A stretch of DNA of 64,000 bases from Lingula anatina (Eukaryota; Brachiopoda; Lingulata; Lingulida; Lingulidae), in the NCBI RefSeq assembly GCF_001039355.2, contig NW_019775769.1, positions 502,149-566,148 of the forward strand, in the 5' to 3' direction. Of the stretch, positions 52,501 through 63,692 are shown one piece after another (position 1 is the first letter of the stretch; each line of letters begins with the position of its first letter). A program made the translations under genes and the position numbers. The notes beneath the pieces were generated by a model that was not told the origin of the DNA, searched no databases, and saw only the letters and a program-made list of their open reading frames with translations.

Positions 52501-53643
52501 AACAATTGTTTCAAACCTGATGTAGAGAAAAACATTATTTATAACGAAGTTTAACTCTCAATTTCAGAGAGTATTTTTTCCTCAATTCAGACGACTCTAA
52601 TTGTATCATAAAAATCTTCAATATAATTTGGCGTCTGTGGAAGATGATGCAATTTAATTGTGATTTGTTTCATTCTTTCAGTTGAGCGGAACGCCGGATA
52701 TCCAGCACGTGAGTATACTCAGAATATTTGATTTAAATCTGTAACTGTTTAAATTATTTTATACATTGCTCAGTATTGTCAAAGGACGCATGTCCTGTCT
52801 GTTACGCTCTAAACGCCAGCACCAATATCGGAAGAAAAGTCACAGATGGTCGACGCGATGAGACCATCATGGAGAAAATAAATTGTTGGTTAAAGTCATC
52901 TTTCTTGTTGTCGACTCTTTTGACATTATTCGTAAGATATAGTTATGATAATCGTTTTAAGATAAAATCTACCGGAGACTGATGAAGGATTTTGTGTTAC
53001 GACGTTTCTCCATACCGCGGATCTCAATATGCTCCCATATTTTTAATGTTTTTATAAGCAGAATTGTTTAACTGAAACGTGATCTAACAGTCTTTTGTCC
53101 ATTTTCCCACAATCATTTTTATCTATTCCTATAATTTTATTATTTTTCATATTTACAAAATCCTTGTTTTACTGCAACATATTCCATAAGTGATTTTTTC
53201 TTTGCTTTCCTTGCAGCTAAGGACGTCGGAAAAGGAGCCTTCCAAAGCCACGCTCCAATCGGTAAGTGTAACATTCACTTGAAAGTACAGATGGCGAGTT
53301 TATTAGCCAAAATTCAACTATCTTTATGGTATCTTCATGGTTTTCAAAGCATTTACCTATAACCTTTGTTTTTGGTGAAAATTTTACTTCGTTTTATTTC
53401 CAACTTTCAGAGCCATCTTATCACGGCGACCCTTACGGCACTCCTTCTTACGGCAGTTTTAAAGCGCCAACTTACAGCAGTTTTAAAGCGCCAACTTACG
53501 GCAGTTTTAAAGCGCCATCCTACGCCAGTTTTAAAGCGCCATCCTACGGCAGTTTCAATGCACCATCTTACGGCAGTTTCAAAGCGCCCTCTTACGGTTT
53601 AAAAGCACCAAACCACTACTATGGACACTCTACCTACTACTGA
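49570..53643 (+). CDS. Secreted Cys-rich protein with C-terminal Tyr-rich octapeptide tandem repeats
   Basis: Seven exons: 49570-49648, 50277-50404, 50795-50900, 51860-52201, 52682-52708 (27 nt), 53217-53261, 53411-53643. Phases agree; the product is 319 residues. Residues 1-22 resemble a signal peptide (PPLALVVCLFG core). Residues 28-150 carry regularly spaced cysteines, including CSCLPGY, which recalls an EGF-like fold without being diagnostic. Residues 255-309 are near-perfect repeats of [S/T]-Y-[G/S/A]-S-F-[K/N]-A-P, and the protein ends HYYGHSTYY; the last 76 residues hold 13 Tyr. The 24-bp DNA repeats are nearly identical, so amplification is recent. Composition (Tyr, Lys, Ser, Gly, Pro) resembles adhesive, byssal, cuticular or shell-matrix proteins, but I do not recognise the family. 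The ATG directly follows an acceptor-like TTTCAG, so a 5' UTR exon probably lies upstream. Intron retention after exon 4 would give a repeat-less form ending at 52218. Confidence 0.82.
53440..53608 (+). repeat. 24-bp coding tandem repeat (octapeptide array)
   Basis: About six full and two degenerate copies of a 24-bp unit (TACGGCAGTTTTAAAGCGCC plus a Ser or Thr codon). Substitutions are few (GGC/AGC/GCC at the third residue, AAA/AAT at the lysine). The reading frame is kept throughout. Confidence 0.95.
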
Positions 53644-53715
53644 AGAGCTGGGTGATTACCGCTTAATTATATTGAAAACAAATTAACTTTATATACAAAT
53701 GGGAAAACCGTGAGC

Positions 53716-53721
53716 ATTAAA
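53716..53721 (+). terminator. Possible variant poly(A) signal ATTAAA
   Basis: ATTAAA lies 73 bp after the stop codon of the Tyr-rich repeat gene. It is the common variant signal. Position is the only support; an AATAAA further on (about 54176) is an alternative. Confidence 0.25.
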
Positions 53722-56700
53722 ATTTAACGTTGTGTTAGTTCTTAATATGAAAAGAATTTAATTTTGGTGGTAATTTCATTATTTTTGCCTTAATCACCAA
53801 TTTTTTACACATCATTAACCATTGAAATTTTACGATTTATAAACCATTTTTTTTTTGCGTTTTAATTTTCTTTTTGGAGAATTTTTGGAATGGAGATGGG
53901 AAGTTGAGCATTCCATTCGTAACGGTAAAAATGAGAAATGAAGAGGTCTAAAACGGGTTTATAGATCGTAATTTTTTCAGTAGGTTTGTCTGGGATCTAT
54001 CTGGTGATAAAGTTAAAATAGAAGAAATTTGCATAAAAAAACGTCTGTTAATTAAATCTAACAAGCAGTGTATTAGATCGTTTAACTTCTACACCGAAGA
54101 ATCCTTTATGCACGAAACTGTCGTCAAAATGTCATTAAAGAAAATACTTGTAGAATATTGGCGTAGTTCTAAAAAATAAAACATCAAAAAAGACGTCTTT
54201 GATATTGTTTCAAACTTTTTTCTTTGGATGCAATTAGCTGACGATGATGGCGACACCGGAAGTTACGCAATCTGTAACATTAAAGGGATAACAACTCGTC
54301 GTGTGAAATCTATATTTCACAATAAAAACATTGTAAACAACTCAAGAAAATATAATATATTCTATTTCACCACCAAAAGTGGCAGTTAAAGCAATTATTC
54401 TAAAATCTATGCTTGTCATTCGACCTTATGACCTCCATCGATGGCTATAGTCTGTAATAATCTCTTAAGAGATTATTAGAAAAAGAGCAAACTTTCTAAA
54501 AAAAAAAAAAAAAAAGGGGGGGGGGAATAAATTTGAATGTAGAAATGGATTCACTAACCATTGGTGAGAACGGGAAAATTGTTGTTTACCCCAGGAAAAT
54601 TCATTTTTTGGCCAAAATGAACAGTTGTTTTTCCTTTAAAATGGAGCTCAGATAAAAACTGAAATCAAATAGCTCTCGTACTGCCATGTTTTGGGCTTTA
54701 ACAGGTGGCTCCGTTTTTGTTATTGATTTTGTTTACTAACAGTGTACAAATAGGCCAGGTTGAGATGGCAGACATTGCAAAACAATGATAACAATAAAAT
54801 AAAAATAGGTAAATTATAATAAATAAATAAAATGTTACCTGAACACAAATAAACATCCTCCAGCAGGGTTTTACGTACATGGTTAAAATTTAAAAGTGAA
54901 TAGTAAAAAAAAATTCCTTTAATTTCAGACTAATACTTTATTATTGGCATCAGATTAAATGTGTTAAACACAGCTATTAATTATTCCAAACACAAATGGT
55001 TAGACGCTTTAAAAAATCGATTGTCTTGTTAATCGTGTTACCTGTGATTGTATACAATAACCGTATACCAAGATATTGCTAACCATATCTTCTCTGATTA
55101 AATTAACTTTGACCGCAGCGAATTTTACACTTTGATCTCTTGACGTTATAATGCGTGACCCAATACTTTACCCGTTCAGAAAATTGTGCTGGCATTCAGG
55201 GAAATTAACCAGAATGGCCCAAAGACATTGTTAACCTTTTTAAAGGATGTATGTACTTCACAGTGGACCTCTCATATAACGCACCAACTGGGGCAGCCAT
55301 TTTTGTCTGCCAAAGGCAAACTCCGTTATAAGTACCCACTACCAGGGCTGCAAATGAATTGCGTGCTTTTTTTTACAGCAGAGAATTGTGTCATGAATTA
55401 GCCAGAAATATCTGTGAATATCTTGGGGGGAAAAAAACCAATCTGTAACCCTGGTTATACATATATGTTGTTCTTTGTCATAAGGCAGGAAGGGGACGTC
55501 AGACTCAGTGCCCTATAAGATGGGTGCTTAGTCTACGCGAGGCCATTATACGAGAGGTTGACTGTTTACAGTTAAGCTCAATAACTATATTTCAGCTACA
55601 AGAACACTAATCTGGAATCTACTTCTAGAGTCACGATCTGGTGAAAAGGGATCACAATCAAATGAACGATTTTAAATATAATTAAATATTATAAGTACCA
55701 GTGTCTGTCTTAGATATAATGTATAATATATAGACTTCTGTATTTTTACAGCATATACTTGGCTTTAATAAAAATAAATCAATATTGAACTTGCTATCCC
55801 TCAAAACAGCATGGGCCAACAGATCGAATTTTCTTCAAAATATACATCGAAAAAGTTTAATATATAAATCAATTACTGTACGCACATCAATCTGCGTTTA
55901 CCAGAATTACATGAAAATTACCTGCTATGATTATCTCGACTTCTCGTCCATCAGTTATTTCAAACTGACCAATGAAGAAATGGTATAAATATAATAATAA
56001 TACTGAAGTAATTTATCTAGGGAACATCGTTAAGAAAATATCAGAATTATTCAGTCATTTGAACTTATCCAAGCCTATAGGGGGCAGCACTTGACACAAG
56101 TCATCAAGACAGCCACCAAAGCATTTTTCATTTAAATAAAGATGGCAGCACTCCAAATATGATAACAAGACAATCCCATCATCAATCATGTTTTTCATAC
56201 AAGGAAATTACCGTATAATCAGCCAAAGTAACCAGTCAATCCAAATAATGGATTCCTTGGAGTAAAAGTTTATACAATACAGCAGTCAAACAAAGCAGTC
56301 ACATCTGAAATCCTTTTTCTCCCAGCAAAATATTACTTAACTAGGATTTGTGGCAATGAACTCAAGTGGCTACCTGAAAATCACTGTCAGGTAGCATTGA
56401 GATTAAACCTTTACAAGTCTACATATAGACTAAGAAAAATAATATGTTTATCCTTTGAACGCCAGTTTTGGGCCCACAGGACGAAAGATGAAATATTGAC
56501 AAAGCTCTTTGTATTTTTCGGACATTCTTCTTACAAAGTATTGTGCATGTTCGTGTAAAATACATGTCACAAATTATGCCACGAATTGTGTATACCTGTA
56601 GAGGTAAGCCCAGTAGGTTCCTAGTTTAACTGCAAACACTAAATAACTATGAGTTATCTCCATAGAACAATTAAAAGAAAAGACAAACAGTTCCAAATAA

Positions 56701-57062
56701 GCAGTAAATTCTGTCTATACTATGTCTTATTCTAATGTTAAAGTAACTTCATCTGTCTATGTTTCAATGTGAGGTTCTATATTGAAGAAAAAAAACTTTT
56801 AAAGCATTTACTTTAATTATATAGGAGTGATTCTATTTTCAGTGACAGCATGCCTTAAAATGTCTCTCACTTTTCATGAGTCAGTACCCATAAGTGACAT
56901 CAGTCCCTCCAAGCTTGGAACATAAATATACATACATGAGGATCACAAAGTCATCACAGTTACAGGAGGGTGGGGGTCACTTGGGGGGGGGGGGGGGGTC
57001 TCTGAAGGGAGGGGGGCACTGAGGGCGTGGGACATTAGGGGGTAAGGGGGGGTCACTTCAAG
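53722..57062. other. Intergenic region between convergent Tyr-rich and PLC-gamma genes
   Basis: It contains the 304-bp MITE-like element, A/G homopolymers near 54500-54527 and G-rich sequence at about 56968-57052. No coding signal was seen. Confidence 0.5.
55261..55564. mobile_element. MITE-like element, 304 bp, CAGT...ACTG termini
   Basis: Left terminus CAGTGGACCTCTCATATAAC; the reverse complement of the right terminus reads CAGTCAACCTCTCGTATAAT. Ends of the type CAGT..ACCTCT recall pogo/Tigger-like Tc1-mariner elements, but a flanking TA duplication is not evident. No transposase ORF inside. It lies between the Tyr-rich gene and PLC-gamma. Confidence 0.55.
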
Positions 57063-57110
57063 TTATATCTTGATCCTGCTCTTCATTTTAGTGACTTTCT
57101 TGGTCCCACT
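57063..57110 (-). CDS. Possible alternative last exon of the PLC-gamma gene
   Basis: A strong acceptor (TTTTCTTTTCAG) precedes an ORF for SGTKKVTKMKSRIKI and a stop. Starting after CAGAG (57108) it joins in frame to the tail exon if that uses the weak donor AAAG|GTTTTA at about 57954. Otherwise the tail exon ends at its own TAG. The basic tail is plausible but not known to me. Confidence 0.35.
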   Translation of the reverse strand, partial: SGTKKVTKMKSRIKI

Positions 57111-57472
57111 CTGAAAAGAAAAATAAATATTAATGGATAAAGATACTCGTCTGAAAAAAAATTGACGCTTCTTGATCTGAACATGCATTCATTTCATGTT
57201 CCAAGCACAAAATAATGAGTACTTTGTGTAATTTATAACAGAATCATTGAATATAATATTCAAAATACAATCTTTTGTATAAAGAAGATACATGGGACAC
57301 CATATCAACTTCATAATTTAGGGACTGGACTTTTTCTATTCAGGCTACATTTTTACATTTCTGAAGTAGCTTTTACCACCACACAACAAATTTAGTGCGC
57401 ACATTTTAATAAGTGTTCGTACATTAAAATATACAATTTTTTGCTGTTCAGTTTTGTTTGACACAAAACAAA

Positions 57473-58139
57473 TAAATAATTCCCTTTATCAAGGTATTTT
57501 ATCCACTGCAACCTTGTTCAACATCTACCTGTTAGTGCCATAATTCATCCAGAATCATTTAAAATGAAAATAAACACATTAAAATAAATAAATAAATAAA
57601 TAAATATATAGTAAGAACTAAAACCTTTGTTTGTTGATCCGATGCCTCTCATCTGTTCTCTGAATCAGCTCTTCCTCGGTTTGTTTCAGTTTGTTCTTTA
57701 TTTCCTCTGCTTCTCTTGTGTTTCCAACTCGCTCTGACTCTGCAATCTGGTAGTGAAGCTCCTGGGAACGATCTCGTAGGTCTTGAATACAGGCATAGAT
57801 GTCACTATCNTCAGTAATTCCCTTTATCCAGGTATTTTATCCACTGCAACCTTGTTCAACATCTACCTGTTAGTGCCATAATTCATCCAGAATCATTTAA
57901 AATGAAAATAAACACATTAAAATAAATAAATAAATATATAGTAAGAACTAAAACCTTTGTTTGTTGATCCGATGCCTCTCATCTGTTCTCTGAATCAGCT
58001 CTTCCTCGGTTTGTTTCAGTTTGTTCTTTATTTCCTCTGCTTCTCTTGTGTTTCCAACTCGCTCTGACTCCGCAATCTGGTAGTGAAGCTCCTGGGAACG
58101 ATCTCGTAGGTCTTGAATACAGGCATAGATGTCACTATC
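57473..58139. repeat. ~330-bp tandem duplication joined by one N
   Basis: Copies at about 57473-57809 and 57811-58139 are nearly identical apart from AAAT repeat number and a few bases, with a single N at 57810 at the joint. The unit contains the PLC-gamma tail exon. Confidence 0.88.
57618..57809 (-). pseudogene. Second copy of the PLC-gamma tail exon, cut by a single N
   Basis: The sequence is almost identical to the tail exon at 57948-58148 but loses its acceptor at the N (57810). The whole ~330-bp unit is repeated on either side of that N. This looks like an assembly duplication of two alleles, not a second exon. Confidence 0.7.
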
Positions 58140-61100
58140 TGTACTTTGCTGGAAAGGAAAAGAAAGAATATGTTTTTTTGGATGAAATAAAAATTTTAAT
58201 TGTGTCTGCAGTGAAGACTTTCTAGGTTCAGCTGAACCTAATATTATACATTTCAGAGACTTGTTCTTTTTACAGCTGTGACTACTATTTACTGAAATTA
58301 GTGTTTACTAAACCTAGTGTTCATCTTAAATTGAACTGGACTTCATAGCATTAGAACTCTCATGTTTAAAAGTAGATATGATGAATATTATAAAATCAAT
58401 ACATACTGTTGGGTTCCTCATGTCCACCCGGACCAGAAGGGCGGCCAGCTCTAGAGGTTCACTGTAGCCATTGGTCAATGGGACTGACCGGTAACCTGGT
58501 AATATAATATATGTATTATACTTAATACAGTTCTAGGGGTTCACTGTAGCCATTGGTCAGTGGGACTGACCTTTAACCTAATTCTATATCACATATTATA
58601 ATTCAAATGTTGATACAAATGACAACATACTTATTTATAAAGTTTTGACATGGATCAAGTAATGGGCACAACAAAAGATATCCTCTTAGAATAGAAAGAC
58701 CTTTACAGAACTATACTCAAGGACCTTTCCCTGCAGTGAACTAAAAGGACTGTTATTTTATTATATATTTGTGATATCAGAATTACCAATTTGGACGGTC
58801 AAGCATGTTTTGGAAGTATCTTTCATAATCAGAATTACAAGATCTATGCTCAAACTTGTATTTGAAATCCCAATAAAATCCTTAAACATACATGTGCTAA
58901 AGAAAATTTAAAATATTTTTCTAAAAACTAGAACAATTTACAACATTTTTTTACCCAAAATTGAAAAATAAAATTTTACCCCATTTTTTTTGGCAACTTG
59001 GCTATTCATATAATCCATTTATATCAGCCCAGACAATCTTCAGATCAGAAACTTACCTGGTCTGATGCTCTTGACTGGGAAAGAAGCCTGACCGAGGAAG
59101 TTAGGGTCCCCAAACATGTCTTCATCCTGGACCACAAACCTTATCATGGCCACCTCGGGGTTGATGATGTCAAACTCACACTGGTCATTCCACACTGGGT
59201 TGAATCCATTGTCCACTACAGAGAAGATACATGGTCAATGTTATAATTAACATATAGCATTTCTTCATTACCAGTTGTTCTTAATATAATCAACATGACA
59301 AGTGATTCACTGGTCCAGGAGCAAAATTCTATGTAAAGCTCACACTGGTCATTCTACACTGACTTGAAACCACTGTCCACTCATTAGTTACATATATACT
59401 AGTACAAACATACATGTACACATACAATGTAGTTTATTTAGAGGACAAGTCATATTTCACTCTATGGGCATTGGTATTACATGATCACAGTGTTGAACAA
59501 ACAAGATTTACCAAAATCAAAGTACAAATTGACAGACGAATCATTTAAAATTTTGGTTTTTAAAATGACACCTTTAATTCAGAGTATTTTCTTACCCTTT
59601 GTTCTAGTTTTGTATTTGTTTCCATTGTCAAATTCCGCTCCACATATTTCTACTTCTACAAATGGGCTGGCAATCCCACGGCCAGATTTGACTAAGTGGC
59701 GGGCTCCTATGATCTGAAAATTTAGTACATAAATTAGTAAATAAATTACAAAATATTAAAAATATGTATCTTAAAGCTGGTTTCCACAGAGAGTTACTTT
59801 ACAAAATTATTATTACAGTGCTTCATCCAATGTTACCCAAAACTTTAAAAACTGAAACAAACCCACTATCATAATCCTTTCAAGACCATTCTTTTATCTT
59901 ACAACAGTGAACATAACTTCTATGATTTGATGAAGTCAACAGTTACTGTAAATAGCCTAAAAAGGAATTGGTCATAAATACCAATGTACTCAATGTAACA
60001 AAGTTTGATATTTTAAAATATTGGTTGTAAACGTTAACATACTGTTAGAGTTACTGTGAGGGGATCTACGTTGACAAGTGTCCGTTTGTCAAATGGGTCG
60101 TAGTCAATGTGTCGCATGATTTCTGGCTGGAGAATGTAACCACACCTTAAAAAAGAAGAGAAAACTTGGAGTATAACCACTAGACTAGAAAAATTAAAAA
60201 AAAAATTCATCTCATAAATATAACTGAACTGTTGTGCATCATCACAAAGCAACCTGATAAACAGTCCTTTCACCTTTGTTGTTACATTATGATATTTTAG
60301 CATGTGGAAAAACCTGTTAAGCCATTAATTTTTAATATCTGAATATATTTCAATATTTTAATAAACTTAAATATCCTGTTGCAAACAATTAAACCAATGA
60401 ACAGGCCAATAAATATATTTAATATTTGTAGATATCTACACCTCTAACTTATATACACTTAATGACAACAGAGCTTCATTCCCAATGCCACATTCCTCAA
60501 CCATTTTGTAACACCTATGTCTACTTCATGATTATTGCTAATACAGGGAAAAAAATGAAAAATAAATAAATAAATAAAAGATTGTTGTACTCACTTTCCA
60601 TTCTGTTTGAATTTCCCCTCATTCAGCTGCATAGAACGATCTACAAGGGGATAAATGAGATTAGAAATACGTAAAAGCATACAGTGTGCATCAACTGAAG
60701 TTTACAAGTTAAAGAAAAAAACATGTAATGTCTGCCACGTTTGATGGCAATGGACTGGCTGCCTCAAAATATTTTGAAAATTAAAAGCAACCCCCACCAT
60801 CCCCAATGTTCAACTCTGCTGGATCCCCAACTTGGAGACCAACAAACTAACCCATTTGGTGACTGATAATTATGTACTTCCACTAAAAATTATGATCACA
60901 TGAACAGTAAATCCCTCCTTGGCACCCCTTCCCCACTCTGAGAACAGTATCCCTTTCGGAGCCCAATATCCTGCTCCCTTCTCTCTGACACCAACTCTTC
61001 CCCCCTCCCCAAGCAATGAACTCACCTGGTGTCTGGTAGTTCAGGGCACACATCTGTGACCCACATATCCACAGCATGGTGGGGTCATAATTGGAAGAGT

Positions 61101-63692
61101 CGATTCTTTGACCTTTGGGGTAAATCCTGCTCAGCTGGTTTTGGTTATACTTCATGAAGGTCTGGCCCTTCAGTTTGTTCACATATTTTTCCACTTTGGT
61201 CTCTGAGAAGCTGGACATTTCATAGTAGTTCCCTGGGATATCTGTGGGAGAGAGAGAGAACATGATGGGTAATGTATATCATAGTAGTTCCTGGGATATC
61301 TGTGGGAGAGAGAGAACAGGATGGGTAATGTATATCATAGTAGTTCCCAGGGATATCTGAGTGGGAGAGAGAGAGAACATAATGGGTAATGTATATCACA
61401 AACGGCTGGCATTGTATTATTAGGCATCCATAGGGCAAAAAATCCCTCCAAAAAATGTGTATCTACAAAGTCGCAACATCTCTAGGTGTGTTAGTAAGGG
61501 TGCATCTCTCCCTCACTTGGATTCTCTTTCTCTCTCTCTCTGGATGTCAGTAATTTTCCATTGCATTAAAAGTTTATAAAATTTGTGGTAATATATAAAC
61601 AAATATTTTAATGTATTTTCTGAACTTAAAATGTCCAATTGATAATTACTAGACTATAATGGTATTTTGTCCTCCTCAAAAGAACTAAGACTTAGGAAGT
61701 AGATTTGACAACTTAGAGTACATTTCTGTCTCCTTGTATAACTTACTGCTTTCATTAAAAGGCACTGAGCGACAGTAAACTATTATGTCAGAGAATTCTT
61801 TGGCAATCCTTAAAGCTCTCTCTTGGTCTGCATGCTCTTTACTCTGAAATAAATAAATAAATTTACACTATTAATTACAAAGATGAAGTGTAACTTCAAG
61901 TGAAATATCTTAAAGTTCCTAGCATATTAAAATGAAAGTTTAGGCTAATTGGAGAGAGAGAGAGAGAGAGAAAATTCTCCAACTGGCACTTTTTGGGCCA
62001 CCATACCCTAAGTTCCGCCATATTTGCACAATCCTTGATGGCCTTCATCCAGTCCAACATGTCCTCCTCGCTGCTGGCGGCAATCTCTAGAGGCGTGCCG
62101 TTGGAGATCACACGGAATACATACTGCTTTGAGCCCTTGCCACCTTCTATTTTATCTGAAAAGAGCAAGTCAACAGTATTAGGTATTGCTTCATTGTTTA
62201 AATAATATTATTTCTGTTTTTAACCAAAACTCATTTTGTGAAATATGCACTGTTGGTCAAGTGATATCTTGAACCTGCAGGATAGCTAACCAGTCAAAGA
62301 ATTCACCTCTTTCTTTTTCTTTTTTTCTACGGAACATTTTACAAACCACGGCCAATACAGCTTGCCTTAGGTTCTATCAAATCCAAACACTTTCCCTATT
62401 AATTTACTTCTGATTTTTCTACAACACGATATAAACAGAGATGAAAGTGGACCATTTAGAAAAAATCTGGAAAATCCAAGTGTTGAAGATGCATGTGTCT
62501 TTGAAGGGGGGGGGGTCTTGGGAATATAAATACAATACCCAAATATATCCAAAAGATTTTAACCCTTAACTTAATCCATCTGTACGTCATGCACTTACCC
62601 ACAATGCAGCAGGTCACTTCCAGCATGCCCTTCTGCAGTGAGCCCAGGGGCGTCGAATCAGAATCCTCGGATATCTCCAACTCTTCCACATAATTTGATG
62701 GGAACCACATTTGTTTATTTCCACCATAGTCACCACGCCACCTGGTGGTGAGATAATTTGAAGGAATGTCAAATAGAAGACAAACTGTACTCAGTGGCCG
62801 GCAGTCTTAATAATTATAATTTTAATCAATTTATTACTCATTTTTTGTGCTGTAAATTAAGTTTGTACTTTACAGGAATCTAACAGTTCAACATTCTACA
62901 TGTATATGGGGAAATTTTGCTTCATGGCCGTATTGGTACATGACATGCGCTGTTTCATTTTGATGACAAATTTTTAGTGTATAGATGAATACAACTCAAA
63001 AGTAATTTTAGCAAAGTTTCTCTTCCATAAAAAATTCAAATCACAGGTAATGTGATGACAAATCAATGCTTAAAAAGAACAATATATCTACAAAAGTCTT
63101 ACCATCCACCATCTTGCTTATGGACATTGCTGACAATGGCATGCTTGCAGAAGGACAGCTCATCTGCTCGCTGTGCATGATAGTCGTACAGGGCTTTCAC
63201 TTTGACCTTGAACACAGTGGAATAATAATGTAGATTGAGGTTCAACCAATGATACTGTTAATAACTAATATTTGATATTCAAACTAGATACAAATATAAA
63301 CTCGACATATGGAACCTTTTTCTTTCATAGAACTTTAAAATGTTATGTATGCATTTCTTGATATATATTTATGTACAACTTATCATTCTTTATGTAATAC
63401 CAAAATACCTTAGTCTCTTCAAAATCATTTTTATGTCACATTTCCACTTTGAGATTTACAGCTAAAATCAGCCCAAGAGCAAAATCAAGCAAAAGAATAA
63501 CAAAAACATTGTCTAGTGTATCTTAAATTGGAAAACCAAGCAAAGATACAAGCTGAAAACAGCACCCCTATTCTCCGTTAACAAAAACTTGGGAGATAAA
63601 AGCACCAAAAACCAACTCACATTTGTGATAAACTCCAACTCGTTGGGATCAGCATACGAGTTACCTTCATAAATGGACTCCATTTGCGGGTC
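57948..63692 (-). CDS. PLCG1: Phospholipase C-gamma, C-terminal half (SH3, half-PH, catalytic Y, C2)
   Basis: Twelve minus-strand exons: 63621-63692, 63103-63206, 62599-62741, 62007-62155, 61747-61843, 61026-61241, 60595-60640, 60043-60145, 59596-59713, 59057-59215, 58407-58495, 57948-58148. Phases all agree; 498 residues are encoded. Order: SH3 at 25-82 ([24 protein letters not shown]); C-terminal half of the split PH at about 92-156; catalytic Y half at about 160-285, with SSFSETK and [18 protein letters not shown], where PLC-delta1 has substrate-binding Ser522 and Arg549; C2 at about 300-425; a Glu/Lys-rich helical tail at 433-498. The enzyme hydrolyses PI(4,5)P2 to IP3 and DAG after receptor-tyrosine-kinase recruitment. 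The N-terminal PH, X half and SH2 domains lie beyond the right edge. Vertebrates have PLCG1 and PLCG2; this is probably the single invertebrate orthologue. Confidence 0.95.
58528..58581 (-). repeat. Partial copy of PLC-gamma exon 11 edge in the upstream intron
   Basis: GGTTCACTGTAGCCATTGGT and its flanks repeat the 5' half of exon 58407-58495 at an offset of about 80 bp. The copied acceptor is damaged (ACCTTTAACCT in place of ACCGGTAACCT on the plus strand). Confidence 0.8.
59335..59385 (-). repeat. Partial copy of PLC-gamma C2 exon edge in the upstream intron
   Basis: About 50 bp repeat the first part of exon 59057-59215 (CTCACACTGGTCATTC/T...CACTGTCCACT) about 165 bp away, with several substitutions. 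It is a decoy acceptor region, not an exon. Confidence 0.75.
61195..61400 (-). repeat. Three tandem copies of a PLC-gamma exon 5' edge and acceptor
   Basis: The unit CATAGTAGTTCCCTGGGATA + TCTGTGGGAGAGAGAGA... + ATGGGTAATGTATAT occurs three times. Only the first is joined to the full exon (61026-61241). The other two keep an acceptor-like CTCTCTCCCACAG or a variant and about 20 coding bases. Confidence 0.85.

Noticed and set aside
52771-52981. Open frame with CPVC between exons 5 and 6 of the Tyr-rich gene, after an acceptor-like TGCTCAG
   Set aside because: No acceptable donor in a matching phase; the exon 5 to exon 6 join is already phase-perfect.
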